Below are positions 1 through 10,233 of a DNA stretch of 64,000 nucleotides, in pieces; position 1 is the first letter of the stretch; the number at the start of each line of letters is the position of its first letter. The notes under the pieces are model-generated. The model was given only the letters and a program-made list of their open reading frames with translations. It searched no databases and had not been told where the DNA came from. The position numbers were made by a program, and so were the translations under genes. Source of the DNA: Rheum nobile (taxonomy: Eukaryota; Streptophyta; Magnoliopsida; Caryophyllales; Polygonaceae); the NCBI GenBank assembly GCA_027886185.1, contig WOAB01000858.1:992001-1056000 (forward strand), given 5' to 3'.

Positions 1-157
1 GCCCCGGGTGCGATCATACCCCTGGGGGTACACATCCACCCAAGCCTCGTCTTCAAAGCCCTCAAGATACTCTCTATACGGTCCTTCCTCTTCGTAGCCG
101 CCAAAAGACTCCATGTCGAAATCGATGAAAGTAGGATCATAGTGGCGGCTGGCCTTG
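1..157 (-). pseudogene. gag-like fragment, minus strand
   Basis: Read on the minus strand, this edge segment is open. It encodes an acidic, aromatic-rich peptide (motifs such as DFDMESFGGY and EEGPYREY) of the kind found at the start of Ty3/gypsy gag proteins just before the core domain. It is cut by the window edge on one side. On the other it abuts, in opposite orientation, the first bases of an LTR at 158. The inverted arrangement means it does not belong to the reading frame that follows. It could be a neighbouring element or an inverted piece of the same family. Assignment rests on composition and a faint family resemblance, so confidence is low. Confidence 0.3.
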
Positions 158-270
158 TGATAGCAACATGCATGGGAGGATTAATCAAAGGCCTCCAAGG
201 AAGAGGCTCAAGGAGTACAGAAGGTTTTCCGCGACCGCGGAATTGTTACTGGCGATTTGGCTCTGGACAG
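158..270 (+). repeat. Truncated left LTR start (113 bp)
   Basis: It begins TGATAGCAACATGC exactly as the right LTR at 1088 does and stays nearly identical to CTCTGGACAGT, where the two copies diverge. It contains the palindrome TTCCGCGACCGCGGAA at about 227-242. The abrupt switch into gag-like sequence marks a deletion that removed the rest of the LTR, the primer site and the start of gag. Confidence 0.75.
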
Positions 271-1070
271 TCCTTGACTGGTGGGACCGGGTTGAAGATG
301 ATCGATGGCATCATCGTGAACGTCCCGTTGAGACATGGGCGCATCTCGTGTTTCACATGACTCGACATTTTTCTGCAGAGTTCGACGCTCAGGCCCACAC
401 GGCGCGCACCAGAAGTCGATCAAGGCCCCAACTTTTGGTCCACACCGAGCGCGTTCAAGCGTGCCCTCCACAGCCCACCGAGTGCGTCCCAGCGTGCTCC
501 CTGCAGCCTGTTGTCCTTGCCGCGCCGGCCTTCATCGCACCTACCACGAGGCCCGTCACGACTCCACTCGGCATGCTCGCAGAGGTGCCCATTGCGCCCG
601 CCGAGCCAATCTTTATCTCTCCCACGGTCGTGCCCGACACCGAGCTTCCAGAGGAAGAGGTCGTTGAAGCTCCGATCCTTGATGGTTGTTCGTCACAACG
701 CAACCATTTGGTGGATGTGGAATCCTATCCCAAGTCCTTCGATCATCCCAAGTGGGACGAGTATGAGGAAGAGTTCGTCGAAGCCCCGCTCCTTGATGGT
801 TGTTCGTCACAACGCAGCCTTTCACCGGCCCCTCTGCCGCACTCATCACCTCTTCTGCAACCAATGCTCGTATCTGGTCAGCTTGAGGTTTCTATTGTTG
901 TTCTTACCCACCTCGCTCCCACCAAAATCATAGAAGATTCAGCCGCAAAGGTGACAACTTTGATGTTATTCGAGGCTGATGCACAACTTTTTCCTTTGCT
1001 CTTTTTGGATGTTCGTGTCTCTCTACTTGACGCTTCTTTCTTCATCCACGTCGAATCGGGGACGATTTGA
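168..1070 (+). pseudogene. Chimeric LTR-gag open frame (300 codons)
   Basis: The frame starts inside the truncated LTR, so roughly its first 35 codons are translated LTR and not native gag. From about base 270 it reads as the tryptophan-rich core of a gypsy gag (LDWWDRVEDDRW, RPVETWAHLV, then MTRHFSAEF), the region that builds the capsid shell. It then becomes proline-rich and acidic. Two near-identical blocks built on EAPxLDGCSSQR, at about 655-705 and 770-820, are a local duplication. No zinc knuckle is visible. The frame ends just before the polypurine tract at 1074-1087. It is open, but its fused start and lack of partners make it a likely relic. The gag identity of the first half is fairly clear; the C-terminal half is unrecognised. 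Confidence 0.55.
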
Positions 1071-1071
1071 A

Positions 1072-1087
1072 GTCAAGAAGGGGAGAT
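1072..1087 (+). other. Polypurine tract of the gag-only element
   Basis: A purine run (AAGAAGGGGAGAT) lies directly before the TG that opens the LTR at 1088. This is the expected position of the plus-strand primer in LTR elements, and it fixes the orientation of the element as plus. Confidence 0.75.
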
Positions 1088-1623
1088 TGATAGCAACATG
1101 CATGGGAGGATTAATCAAAGGCCTCCAAGGAAGAGGCTCAAGGAGTACAGAAGGTTTTCCGCGACCGCGGAATTGTTACTGACGATTTAGCTCTGGACAG
1201 TATTCGGTAAAATGACCATAACTGTGGATAGAAAATTGATCTCGTGATGATTCAAGATGCGTTGGAAATCTGATTCAAAGATATACAACTTCATAGTTTA
1301 CATCGATTCAAGATTCCAACAAGAAGATGATCAAAATCGAGTTTTACTGAGAGCTGTGCAATTTCTAACGGGATTTATTCACTTTCCTTAATTAGGTTAT
1401 ATTAGATATAATTTAATCCATTTTTCCTTGTTTGATTTTTTATTATTTCCATCATTTTTATTTAGTTTATTATTTCTTTAGGATTAGATCAGAAGAATTA
1501 GGATCCAAGATTGTTTGGTTTCTAATTGCTTCTTTAGCAAGATCTTATCTTTTATTTAATTTCCTTATCTTTCGCATTAGGTAGTTTTCTTCTTTTGCAA
1601 GGCTATAGGCCACGAAATTGTGT

Positions 1624-1630
1624 TATATAA
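1624..1630 (+). promoter_or_regulatory. TATA box of the LTR promoter
   Basis: TATATAA sits about two-thirds of the way through the LTR, where the U3/R boundary is expected. The hairpin row lies about 100-250 bases downstream, so it would fall in the transcribed R-U5 part of the RNA if transcription starts some 30 bases after this box. Confidence 0.5.
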
Positions 1631-1720
1631 ACACTACTTATGTCATTAATAAAATCATGTTGAATTTGAGTAGTAAAGTTGAGTACGCTCCTTCCTTGAA
1701 TTCCCAACATCAAACCCTTC

Positions 1721-1873
1721 GATCCCACGGATCAATTATCCCATAGCTCGTCGCTTCGAGCAATCAAACACCGTCTCTTCGGTGTCTCACGATAATCACT
1801 TTGATCTCTCCGTCATCTCTTTGACGAGTTTGAAGGCTATCTCTTTAGCCCTAGGAAAGCCATCACTTTGGCT
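1721..1873 (+). other. Tandem hairpin array with TCNCTT loops
   Basis: Consecutive stem-loops with 5-6 bp stems and a six-base loop lie at 1746-1761 (stem GCTCG, loop TCGCTT), 1768-1785 (ACACCG, TCTCTT), 1791-1806 (GATAA, TCACTT, one mismatch), 1811-1826 (CGTCA, TCTCTT), 1835-1850 (GGCTA, TCTCTT) and 1858-1873 (AGCCA, TCACTT). A further GATCC/GGATC hairpin with a three-base loop precedes them at 1721-1733. Stems differ in sequence but pair within each hairpin, while the loops keep the pattern TCNCTT. Spacing is regular, about 20-24 bases between starts. Pairing was read by eye. The function is unknown; a structured RNA signal is an inference. Confidence 0.75.
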
Positions 1874-3384
1874 ACGGAAGAGAATGATTCAACTACAAGC
1901 TTGAGGAATCAAAGATCCTGCATTGCTAACAACATTTCAGGGGTTGTTCGCATCACCTTGTAGGCAGTGGTGGGCCTAGGGGTGGCGCATGGAGAAGGAC
2001 CTCCATACAAGGGCATGAGAGCACGGGTATGGCTTCGTGGGCGTCGGCCCGACAACGAACGAGCGTGATAAGGCCAATGTGGCTCTTCCATGGGGACTCA
2101 CCTAGCACAAGAAATAGGCAAAGCAAGTAAAAAGTCCCAAGCAATCACATCAATCTCACTAAGAGAAGATGAATACCTTAGGCCTAAGACAATCTAACTA
2201 ATGCAATACAAGCAAGAAGGCAAAGCAAATCAAGGTTCGAGGCAACCAAGGAAATCACACCAATAGATGGCAACACGCTAATCCAAAGACAATAAAGGGC
2301 TCAAGCGATCAAACAATCACACCAAGAAAGAGAAAGCAATCTAGGCCTAGGCAATCAAGCTAATGCAAGCAATAGAGGGTCAAGTAAAAGAACAAGGCTG
2401 GGGGGGGGGGGGGGGGGTGCACACGTGACTTGCAAACTTGATTAGAACTTAGGCACTTCCCATCCTTCCAATTTGTATGACTTAGGCTAATTAGGGAAAT
2501 ACAACCTTCAAAACTTAGAGTGATGAGAGTGGGAAAGGGAGGGAGTGGGCTGCCATATGGGCCATGGAAGAAGAAAAGTAAAGTGACAAGAGAAGAGAAG
2601 AAAATGGGAGGGGGGGGGGGGCAAGATTATTGGCCCAAGTTGCCAAGTGATGTGGGAGAGCCCACGAAATTGGTTGTGGCCCAATCGAATGAAACTTTTC
2701 TTCCTTTTTTTGGAATTTGGGCCTTTGCCTTTTTCGTGGCCTCTTGTTTTGCCTTAGGCTTTTTCTCTTGTTTTGAGTAGTGAGGTCGATATGGGTAATT
2801 GGCCTTTGTGTTAGAAGTGAAGAATGGGGCCACAACAATTTTTTTTGAACTGAAAAGGGGCGAAAACAATGGTGTTTTAGAGTGGCAATGTCCCTTTTTG
2901 GGGGTGAGACAAAGCTTTAGAAGGAGGAAGAGAGTGTTGTTGACTTGCCACTTATGTTTCCACCCTTTTTTGAAGCCCACAATGGAATGCTTTCTAGCTC
3001 TCTACCCCAAATAAATCAGCCAAGAGTCAAATTTGGCATTTACCCAAATAGGCTAAGTGAGCCAAACAGGAAAAGAAGGAAAGTGGCTTTGTTTCTTTCC
3101 AAGTTGATCAAGTCACATGCAAGGTTTAAGAAATTCAAAAGGGAGCTAGCAATGGATCTTGGGCACATGGCCGGCCATGGGGAAGGGGATGGTGGCTGTA
3201 TGGAGGTGGTGGGCGGCGGCAAGGTGATAGGAGGCGGCGGCGTGGTGGGTGGCGGTGGTGGCAAGGCGGCATAAGACTTTTTCTTGTTTTTTTTAGGCGA
3301 TTTTTGGAGGGGAGCTAGAATAAAGACTAATAAGCATAAAAACAGAAAAATATTGAGAAGAAAAATCACTTAACTTGGCCTTTG

Positions 3385-3397
3385 AGCTCTGATACCA
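3385..3397 (-). other. Primer-binding site (initiator tRNA-Met type)
   Basis: The minus strand reads TGGTATCAGAGCT, the standard plant LTR-element primer site complementary to the 3' end of initiator tRNA-Met. It lies two bases inside the LTR edge at 3400, as expected. Confidence 0.85.
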
Positions 3398-3399
3398 AT

Positions 3400-4376
3400 T
3401 GATGTGAAACACGGGGTTAAATGCCCTTGTCTCACGTGCTAGAGCTCCAGATTGTGGCACAAAAGAGGCTCGATCTTCTCCTAGTGGCTCCGACTGGCTA
3501 GATGGATCCTTGGAGAGGATCTGAAGGCAGAAGCAAGAGGAGTGCCGATGGAAATCAAGAGGAAGCGAGGGTTGGCCGAAGAGAGGCGAGTGGCCGGCCG
3601 AGAAGGAGCTTGGCTAGTTGCGGCGGCAAGGGGGCCAAGGGAACCTCTCCTAGAGGTTCCTTGGCTGGCTCGACTTGGATTCTAACGTATTGATTCAGTT
3701 TGCTTGAGAGAATTCGTGAGATTGAGAGAAGAAGGAGAGATTGTGAGAGCTTTGAGTTGATAGAAGAAGTGGAGGCCTTAGAGAGGTATTCCTCAACCTA
3801 AGGGAAATATCTCACTTCTTAAGTCTTCAACCAAGTTACAAAAGAACTAACAAATGGTTTAAATAGCATGGCATTTCAGCCAACAAAGGAGAAGCCTCTA
3901 ATGGGCCTTAGTGGGTTGAAGCTCATACGCAAATGGCTCTTCACACCCCTTAAGGCAAGACTAAATTCATGAAAGTAAATGACTAAAAGGGAAATGGATA
4001 AAAGCCTTGAGAGGCTTGGATAGATGTGGCCACTAGGCCGGGCAAGGCCGCGCGCGCCTATGGGTGTCTTGGCAGCAAGGGTGTGCCGAGTGTCATGGGC
4101 CTTGGCCGTGGCCAAGTGATGGCCTTGATGAGTGCTTCGGCCATCCCTCAATGTGGAGGCGAGGTACCCATGGCTTGTCGGTGTCGTTGACGGAGGACAA
4201 GGGGGGTTGGAACCCATCAGTGGTGGAGGACAAGTTGGAACCTCCCACCACCTCATGGATATTTTAAGAAATTCTGACTTTTTTTTATGGTGATCGTCAA
4301 TGGGACGGTGTTTGAAAATTTGGGCCCACCCTCTGGGGTTGTTTGACAATGTATTTTTCCCATGTTCACGGGAACA
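3400..4376 (-). repeat. 5' LTR of the minus-strand element
   Basis: On the minus strand it runs TGTTCCCGTGAACATG … GTTTCACATCA, with TG/CA ends and the primer site directly beyond. Length is about 977 bp. The outer end at 4376 is inferred from the TG dinucleotide and the start-like sequence, since no second copy is available for comparison. Open frames on either strand in this LTR show no family resemblance. Confidence 0.6.
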
Positions 4377-4999
4377 AGGTTAAGTAGTAGTACTCTTCCT
4401 CATACCTTGCTTGTTGTTTGTATTGTATGTTTGCAACTTCTGACTGTGCAGGTACATCAAGACTAAGAGCAGCTTGGTCGGAGAAAAGAAAGGAATAGCC
4501 ATGTTTTGAAGACAATAGTGATCAAGATCAAACATCTAACAAGGCATAGGCGATGACAAGGTCGATCGCAATAGAGATGTTGGAGACGGTGATGCCTCTC
4601 AAGGCGAATGTAGATGTAGTATACTTGTCATATCATGTACAATATGAACTAAGTAGAGTAGGAAAGTGTATCTCTCAAGAATAAGTAATAAAATCAACTT
4701 CTTTTGATCACAATACTTACCTTTAGTATTTCATCTTTTGCATTCTTTTTGATACGAATTGGAGATTAGCAACCATGTCTACATGCATAGAGACTTACTG
4801 TAGATGTGTTGGAGAATGAACTTGCCTTGGTTGATTTTCTCTTGTGATGGCGTTAAAAGATAGCAAGGACAAAAACACTATGTTGTTTGAAACAGTGTGT
4901 AGGACATGTTACTTGGGTAACCACGATGGCGTTTAAGCAAACATATAGAAAGCATATGTCATTGACATGTGAATAACCGCAAGGTTAAGAGCCTTAATT
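4377..4999. other. Unassigned non-coding DNA
   Basis: No open frame of note and no structural RNA. The stretch GACTGTGCAGGTACATC near 4442 looks like a splice acceptor-type context but leads into no frame. It may be degraded element sequence. Confidence 0.4.
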
Positions 5000-5190
5000 A
5001 GTGTAACTCGATTGGATCGTGGGATTCACATCGCGATATTCGTAGTTGACCGCTAGAGGATGTGAAGATAAGATTGATCGCTGGATTCACATTGCGATGT
5101 TCATGGATGACCGTCGGGGTCATGGAGATAAGATAGATCGCGGGATTCGCGTTGCGATATTTATAGATGACCGTCGTGGGTCATAGAGAT
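5000..5190 (+). repeat. Short tandem repeat, about 60-bp unit, three copies
   Basis: Three successive copies share the skeleton GGATTCACATTGCGAT…TATAGATGACCG…GTCAT(AG)GAGATAAGAT…ATCGCG, starting near 5021, 5082 and 5142. They are diverged by substitutions and small indels. No coding potential. They run straight into a second, unrelated tandem array at 5190. Confidence 0.6.
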
Positions 5191-5440
5191 AGCGTCACAG
5201 AGTAAGTCAGCGGGGAGTTTGACCGGTATAGCTAATGGCGTCACGGCGTAACTTAGCGGGGAGTGTGACCGGTTTAGCCTATGGAATCACAGTTAACTCA
5301 GCAGGGAGTGTTACTAATATAGCCTATGACGTCACGACGTAACCCAATAGGAGGTGTGATCGATATAGCCTGGCATCATGACGTAACCCAGTGGGGGTGT
5401 GATTGATATAGCCTAGAGCGTCATGACGTAACCCAAAACT
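5190..5440 (+). repeat. Short tandem repeat, about 46-bp unit, five to six copies
   Basis: The repeating skeleton is GCGTCACGGCGTAAC…GGGGAGTGTGACCG(G/A)T…TAGCCTATG. Copies start near 5191, 5236, 5283, 5326, 5369 and 5415, decaying toward the right. One copy creates TGACGTCA at about 5327, a bZIP-type palindrome, probably by chance of the unit sequence. Confidence 0.65.
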
Positions 5441-5519
5441 ATGTTCTCTACATCCGTCATCTCCTAAAATGTTGCCGCTTCCACAACATTGAAGGCTTCT
5501 TGTCGCCTAGACGGGGGAT

Positions 5520-6045
5520 CATTAGTACAAAATGACAAGTTTACTACGGCTCCAAATGCATATATTGCTATGGTGCACAACCGTAGTAAAAGTAGCCGTT
5601 ATAAATATATTTACCACGGTCACTGTTTTACCACGGTTGTCGATTTACTACGGTTCCAGACAACCCTAGTAAATATATAATTGTAGTAAATATACTACGG
5701 TCGTTTACCAGGGTCGATGTTTTACTACGGTTTTCTGGAATCGTAGTAAATCGACAACCGTAGTAAAAATGCATACTTTCACTACAGTTTAAGACCCGTA
5801 GTAATAGTGACAACCGTGGTAATTGGACATGTCGTACAATTGTTTCAACCAAAGCAACCGTGGTAATTTTACATGTAGTTAAATTGTTTCAACCGTAGTA
5901 AAAGAAACTAAACTGTGTTAAATGTGCATGTAGTAAATTTGTTTAGTAAAAAGAAATGATTCACCCGTAGTTAAATTTTTACAACTGTAGTAAAATGTCA
6001 TCATCACTAATTTGTTATAACCGTAGTTATATTGTATGTCCCATT
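5520..6045. mobile_element. CACTA-like transposon end with subterminal repeats
   Basis: The motif TTTACTACGGTT, or its reverse complement AACCGTAGTAAA, recurs more than a dozen times with variants in both orientations between 5535 and 6030, for example near 5575, 5625, 5645, 5725 and 5755. Dense short subterminal repeats in both orientations are typical of CACTA (En/Spm) termini. A degenerate CACTA-type tip (CATTAGTACAAAA) is at 5520. No transposase, opposite end or 3-bp target duplication could be set, so this may be a deleted copy or a solo end. Confidence 0.5.
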
Positions 6046-8080
6046 TATTGGGTCACTATTATAAACAATATGATGGATATATAATCCCTGATAGAATTTT
6101 ATATCATTTACCTACGACAAATAGTTCCAATGAACATCCGACAACCATCCAAATAAAATCAAACATCTTTCACAATATCGATCATGTAACAACATACCTA
6201 ACTTGGTCATCAATTCAAAGTCAATAATGAACAAATCACTAATATCTTGTAAATAAATTAATATTTCCTAATAATATCACTTGCACAATTTGACCAATTA
6301 AAAGATGAACCTTTGCACGAAAGTAATCCACTGATGTCGAACATCATTTATCTTGTCCTTTGACAGTGGTTTCAACCCAATCGGTTCTGGATAGCACTGC
6401 GCATGTCATGTAACATTTCTCAATTACCTTAGGAATGTTATCGCTAGTGATATCGGATCACATATCCAAAATCACCCAAGGCTTACAAAATTGATCGAAA
6501 AATAATAATTTAAAACGAACAATAACATATATATATATATATATCGAAATTGTATTATAGATGACGTTGCAAAAATAGCAACCCAACAATGTATATCAAA
6601 ATATCAGCGGAATACTTAAATATTCAACACAAACAGGATTTGAACCTTGTTCAGAACAATCAAATGACAAAGGAAATGTAGCTGCCTTCAACGTCTTCTT
6701 CTCGCGTCTTCGATCTGGGAAGCTGTACCTAATGTGCCGTATAGGACGGATGACACCAGCCAACCATGCAAGGAAAAGAAATGTTGGTTAGTCTAATGAA
6801 AGACTAAACAAGGGTTCAAACATAATGGTTCTGGTGATTGTATCTGGTTACTATCATTGTCTCTCGAATAAAAGCCGATAGACGATACATAACCAAAATA
6901 CTCTCACTAAAATTAAGAATAGGAATGCAACAAGAGAAGACTCCAAAGGAAGTGAGTCTTATAGGAATACTTATGTTTGTTTGGGAACATTATATTTCAC
7001 ACAAAGTTTGAAAACCGACCTTGATTATTTGGGTCCACCATCAACCTCACCGTATAATGCGAATCCAGATTGGAAAGAGGAATTACTTTAAAACAAGTGT
7101 CCGGGCAATTTCTACATTCTACTTCTCGCCCGAGGGTATATTAATTATGTGCAACAAGGCACTTATCTTATTTAATTTCAAAACATGCATTAACGTTAAA
7201 GCTTTTAATTTCCACAACAGATCTCGCAATGAGATATAGGATGGGAATGAATCCCGAAGATTGGCACTAGCTAAGTGCACCACCACCTATATTCGAATAG
7301 GGGTATGTCATGACCAAAAGCGTTAGGGCATTTATTCTCCTAACACAAAGTTATAAAGAAATGACTAAACCTCGCAAGGAAATAACGTTCCTATGAATAC
7401 TCGTGCTAAACTAGCATTTATATATCCACACCAATACACAACAAATCCACACCAATTATATCTAGCACATAATATCAATATATATAAGGGTCGTAGCTAG
7501 CATATTATACAACCTAATAATAAGGTTCAATTAACACACCATTTATTCACACAAGTTCCCAAACGACAAACAAATTATTTATCCCAACTTAATAGAACAA
7601 CCGATTCATGGTTAATTAAGATGAAATGGAATAAATATGCAAGAGCAAACCGCCACTTGCCTTAAATCACAAAGAACTTGAACGACGTATGGAGATGGTT
7701 GCTTTCGAAAAGCGAATTGGCTCCCTGCTTGATTTCCGTTCCAAATGCGATTCCGATATGTACCCAAGTCACAAAACATAAATAAATTATGATTAGATAA
7801 TTTATTCAATAATAACAATTGAAGGGTACAAGTCTTGATTTTTTAATTGAATTACTTAACTCTAAGTAAATCCATTTAAAGGCTTTTCGATAAAATGATT
7901 ATTTATACGATACTAAGATCCATTCAAATGTTAATAATCTATAAGTTGAAAAGGAAATCAGGATCATCTATAATGTTTTATATAGTAATAGTAATAATAA
8001 TAATACTAATAGAAAAAAAGATAATTTAGTGATCTAACATAATGTGGAGTAGACATGTGACAACAAATGGCAAAAATATA
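6046..8080. other. Unassigned AT-rich non-coding DNA
   Basis: No recognisable gene. It contains an (AT)n microsatellite at about 6527-6544. The remaining open frames are short and of low complexity, without family motifs. The segment around 6550-6740 has the look of degraded LTR sequence, but no partner copy is in the window. Confidence 0.4.
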
Positions 8081-8085
8081 GTAAT
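8081..8085. repeat. Left target-site duplication (GTAAT) of the copia element
   Basis: GTAAT directly precedes TGTTGAATTCC at 8086, and the same five bases follow the right LTR at 12411-12415. This proves that both outer ends of the element are original. Confidence 0.9.
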
Positions 8086-8644
8086 TGTTGAATTCCTTAG
8101 GTTTTGATGGTAACAAACATTCAACTAATCTGGTCACTAAGTGTTTCAGGAACAAAACAGTTGTCACAGGGAACCATGGCAGTGAAGGATTGCAGAGGGA
8201 ACAAAGAGATCTCCACATGCTTTGTTACCTCTCAATGAACATCAACGACGAACATCAATCAAGCTGCGAATGGATTGGAAGACATCCAACGTGAAGATTA
8301 TGGAAACTATCATGGAAGATCACGCGGTCAAGGATAAGAGATTTCGGCTGGAAGGATCTCGTCGAAAAGAAGATGTGGAGAGAGAAATCCGAATGTATTA
8401 TCTTAGGAAATCTTTCCTAAGATAATATATTTGGAGAGAGAAGAAATATATCTTTTACCGATTATATTATTTTAAGGAATCCCTTCCTTAGATAATATAG
8501 ACGGTTAGGATATTATTCTTCCAACCAATTGATATCTTCTTGTTACCAAGTTTAGAAAGATTTGTATCTTGTTACGATTGAGTTTTAGATGAGTTGTATT
8601 TATAGAAGTGTGGATTCATTTTCTGTGGATTCATTTTCTATGGA
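8086..8644 (+). repeat. Truncated 5' LTR of the copia element
   Basis: It matches the first 544 bases of the 3' LTR (11507-12050) with scattered substitutions, plus a 15-bp direct duplication of GTGGATTCATTTTCT near 8610-8640. It then jumps directly into pol coding sequence. The duplication at the break suggests slippage or end joining during the deletion. Confidence 0.85.
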
Positions 8645-10233
8645 ACAATCCGCTAGTGTTCCCTTAAACACTGGCTCGTCTGAAGATGATTGCTTTCAGC
8701 TTGTGGAAAACGGTGTCGAAGATGGGGTCCCGCAAAATCAAGAAACTCCTGATGACCCATCAACACCAAGAACCCTCAACTCCGCCAACTTCGTTGGGAC
8801 AGATGAAGGTGGTCAATCATCTGAATCTTCTCAGGTTCCTCAGGGGGAACAGAGCCCCAGTCTTGACTCAGTGGAATCCTATGAGGAAAGTCCAGCTACT
8901 GAAGAAAACAATGAAGAGGGTTATGATGCTGTAGGAAATGGTGGTGAAAGCTCTACTGCTGGTAACACTGACTCCGAGGAGTTTAACATCAACAATCTAC
9001 AAATCAGAAACTACCAGCATAAGTGGGCTCATCCCGTCCATCAAATCTTTACAGATTACAGAAAGGGAACTCCTCACAGCACTCGCTCTTCGTTACATAA
9101 TTTTTGTGCTTTCAATGCTTTTCTCTCTCTGTAAGAACCTAAAACTGTAGGAGAAGCATTGAAGGATCCCGACTGGATTAATGCCATGCAAGAAGAACTC
9201 CATCAGTTCGAAAGGAACAAGGTTTGGCGGTTGGTTCCTCGACCAAGGAACATGACAGTGATAGGAACAAAGTGGGTGTTCAGAAACAAGCTGGATGATC
9301 AAGGTCAGGTCACAAGGAACAAAGCAAGACTGGTGGTGAAAGGTTACAACCAACAGGAAGGAATCGACTATGACGAGACATTTGCTCCTGTTGCCAGGTT
9401 AGAAGCCATAAGACTATTAATTGCCTACTCCTCTTTCCACGGCTTCAAACTGCAACAAATGGATGTCAAAACCGCCTTCCTGAATGGAGTTCTCAAGGAG
9501 GAAGTCTATGTAGAGCAAACACCTGGTTTTGAGGACGCTTCCCAACCTGACCATGTAGAGCAAACATCTCTCTATCGAGGAATCATAGGTTCGCTTCTCT
9601 ATCTCACTGCAAGTAGACCTGATATTATGTATAGTGTGTGTCTATGTGCTCGCTTTCAGGCTGATCCCAAAGAGACACACCTCAAAGCAGTGAAGAGGAT
9701 TCTGAGATACTTGAAGGGAATAGATGATCTATGTCTGTGGTATCCAAGGGGTGGAAACTTGGATCTAGTTGGATACACAGATGCGGACTTCACAAGGAAC
9801 AAAGGATAGAAAGTCCACATCTGGAATGACTCAGTTCCTTGGGCCATGCTTGGTCTCTTGGGGATCAAAGAAGCAGAACTCAGTTGCCCTATCCACTGCA
9901 GAAGCTGAATACATAGCCACCGCCGCCGCTTGTTGCACTTAACTCCTATGGCTCAAACAACAACTCATCGACTATGGTATTCTTCTTGACTCTATTCACA
10001 TTCTCTGTGACAATACTAGTGCCATAAATATCTCCAAGAATCCTGTGCAATACTCACGTACCAAGCACATCGAGATAAGACATCACTTCTTACGTGACTG
10101 TGTGGAGAAAGGGTTGGTGTCCATGGACTTCTGTGGAACCAAGGATCAGATCACCGACATTTTCACCAAGGCACTAAACAGGGAACCCTTCGAACAGTTC
10201 CGTATGGAACTAGGTATGATTTCTCTAAACTGA
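8645..10233 (+). pseudogene. Copia pol remnant: linker, reverse transcriptase, RNase H (broken)
   Basis: The first part (to about 9130) is the acidic linker between integrase and reverse transcriptase. From 9159 the reverse transcriptase is clear (WINAMQEELHQFERN, GTKWVFRNKLDD, ARLVVKGYNQQEGIDYDETFAPVARLEAIR, MDVKTAFLNG). After GFEDASQPDHV it skips to LYRGIIGSLLYLTASRPDI, so the middle of the domain, including the YVDD catalytic motif, is deleted. A short repeat (ATGTAGAGCAAACA) at both sides of the gap may have guided the loss. Further breaks are an in-frame TAA at 9132-9134, a small deletion near 9803-9805 that shifts frame, and a TAA at about 9940 inside RNase H. From 10045 the C-terminal end (HIEIRHHFLRDCVEKG, DIFTKAL) is readable to the stop at 10233. 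It makes no enzyme. Confidence 0.9.

Larger units (their letters stand above)
158..1931 (+). mobile_element. Internally deleted gypsy-type element with gag only (TR-GAG-like)
   Basis: The first 113 bp of the LTR found complete at 1088-1931 are repeated at 158-270, with only two clear mismatches. They are followed at once by gag-like coding sequence, a polypurine tract and the complete right LTR. No protease, reverse transcriptase or integrase is present. This is the layout of non-autonomous elements that keep gag alone, or of a copy deleted from inside its 5' LTR into gag. No target duplication could be set because the left end is truncated and abuts an inverted fragment. Confidence 0.6.
1088..1931 (+). 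repeat. Right (3') LTR of the gag-only element
   Basis: It opens TGATAGCAA and closes TTGCTAACA, imperfect terminal inverted repeats. It holds an AT-rich U3, a TATA box at 1624-1630 and a polyadenylation-like AATAAAA at about 1649. The downstream part (1721-1873) is a striking row of hairpins described separately. The GC-rich palindrome CCGCGACCGCGG at 1159-1170 is shared with the Athila element in this window. The exact 3' end could lie a few bases further on (…ATTTCA). Confidence 0.7.
1932..4376 (-). mobile_element. LTR element, minus strand, 5' part (LTR, primer site, non-coding leader)
   Basis: A full LTR (3400-4376) and a tRNA-Met-type primer site (3385-3397) place the 5' end of an element on the minus strand, reading leftward. 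The interval 1932-3384 is in the position of its leader or internal sequence. It holds no recognisable protein: the open frames there are low-complexity (proline runs from a GGC-rich stretch at 3180-3270). Long G runs lie at 2400-2417 (18 G) and 2610-2621 (12 G). The far end and second LTR are not visible, so the left limit is set only by the preceding LTR. Confidence 0.5.

Noticed and set aside
3040..3369. Proline-rich minus-strand frame (PPPPPTTPPPP) as an extensin-like gene
   Set aside because: It arises from a GGC/GGT-rich stretch, lacks SPPPP repeats and a clear signal peptide, and lies in the leader region of an LTR element.
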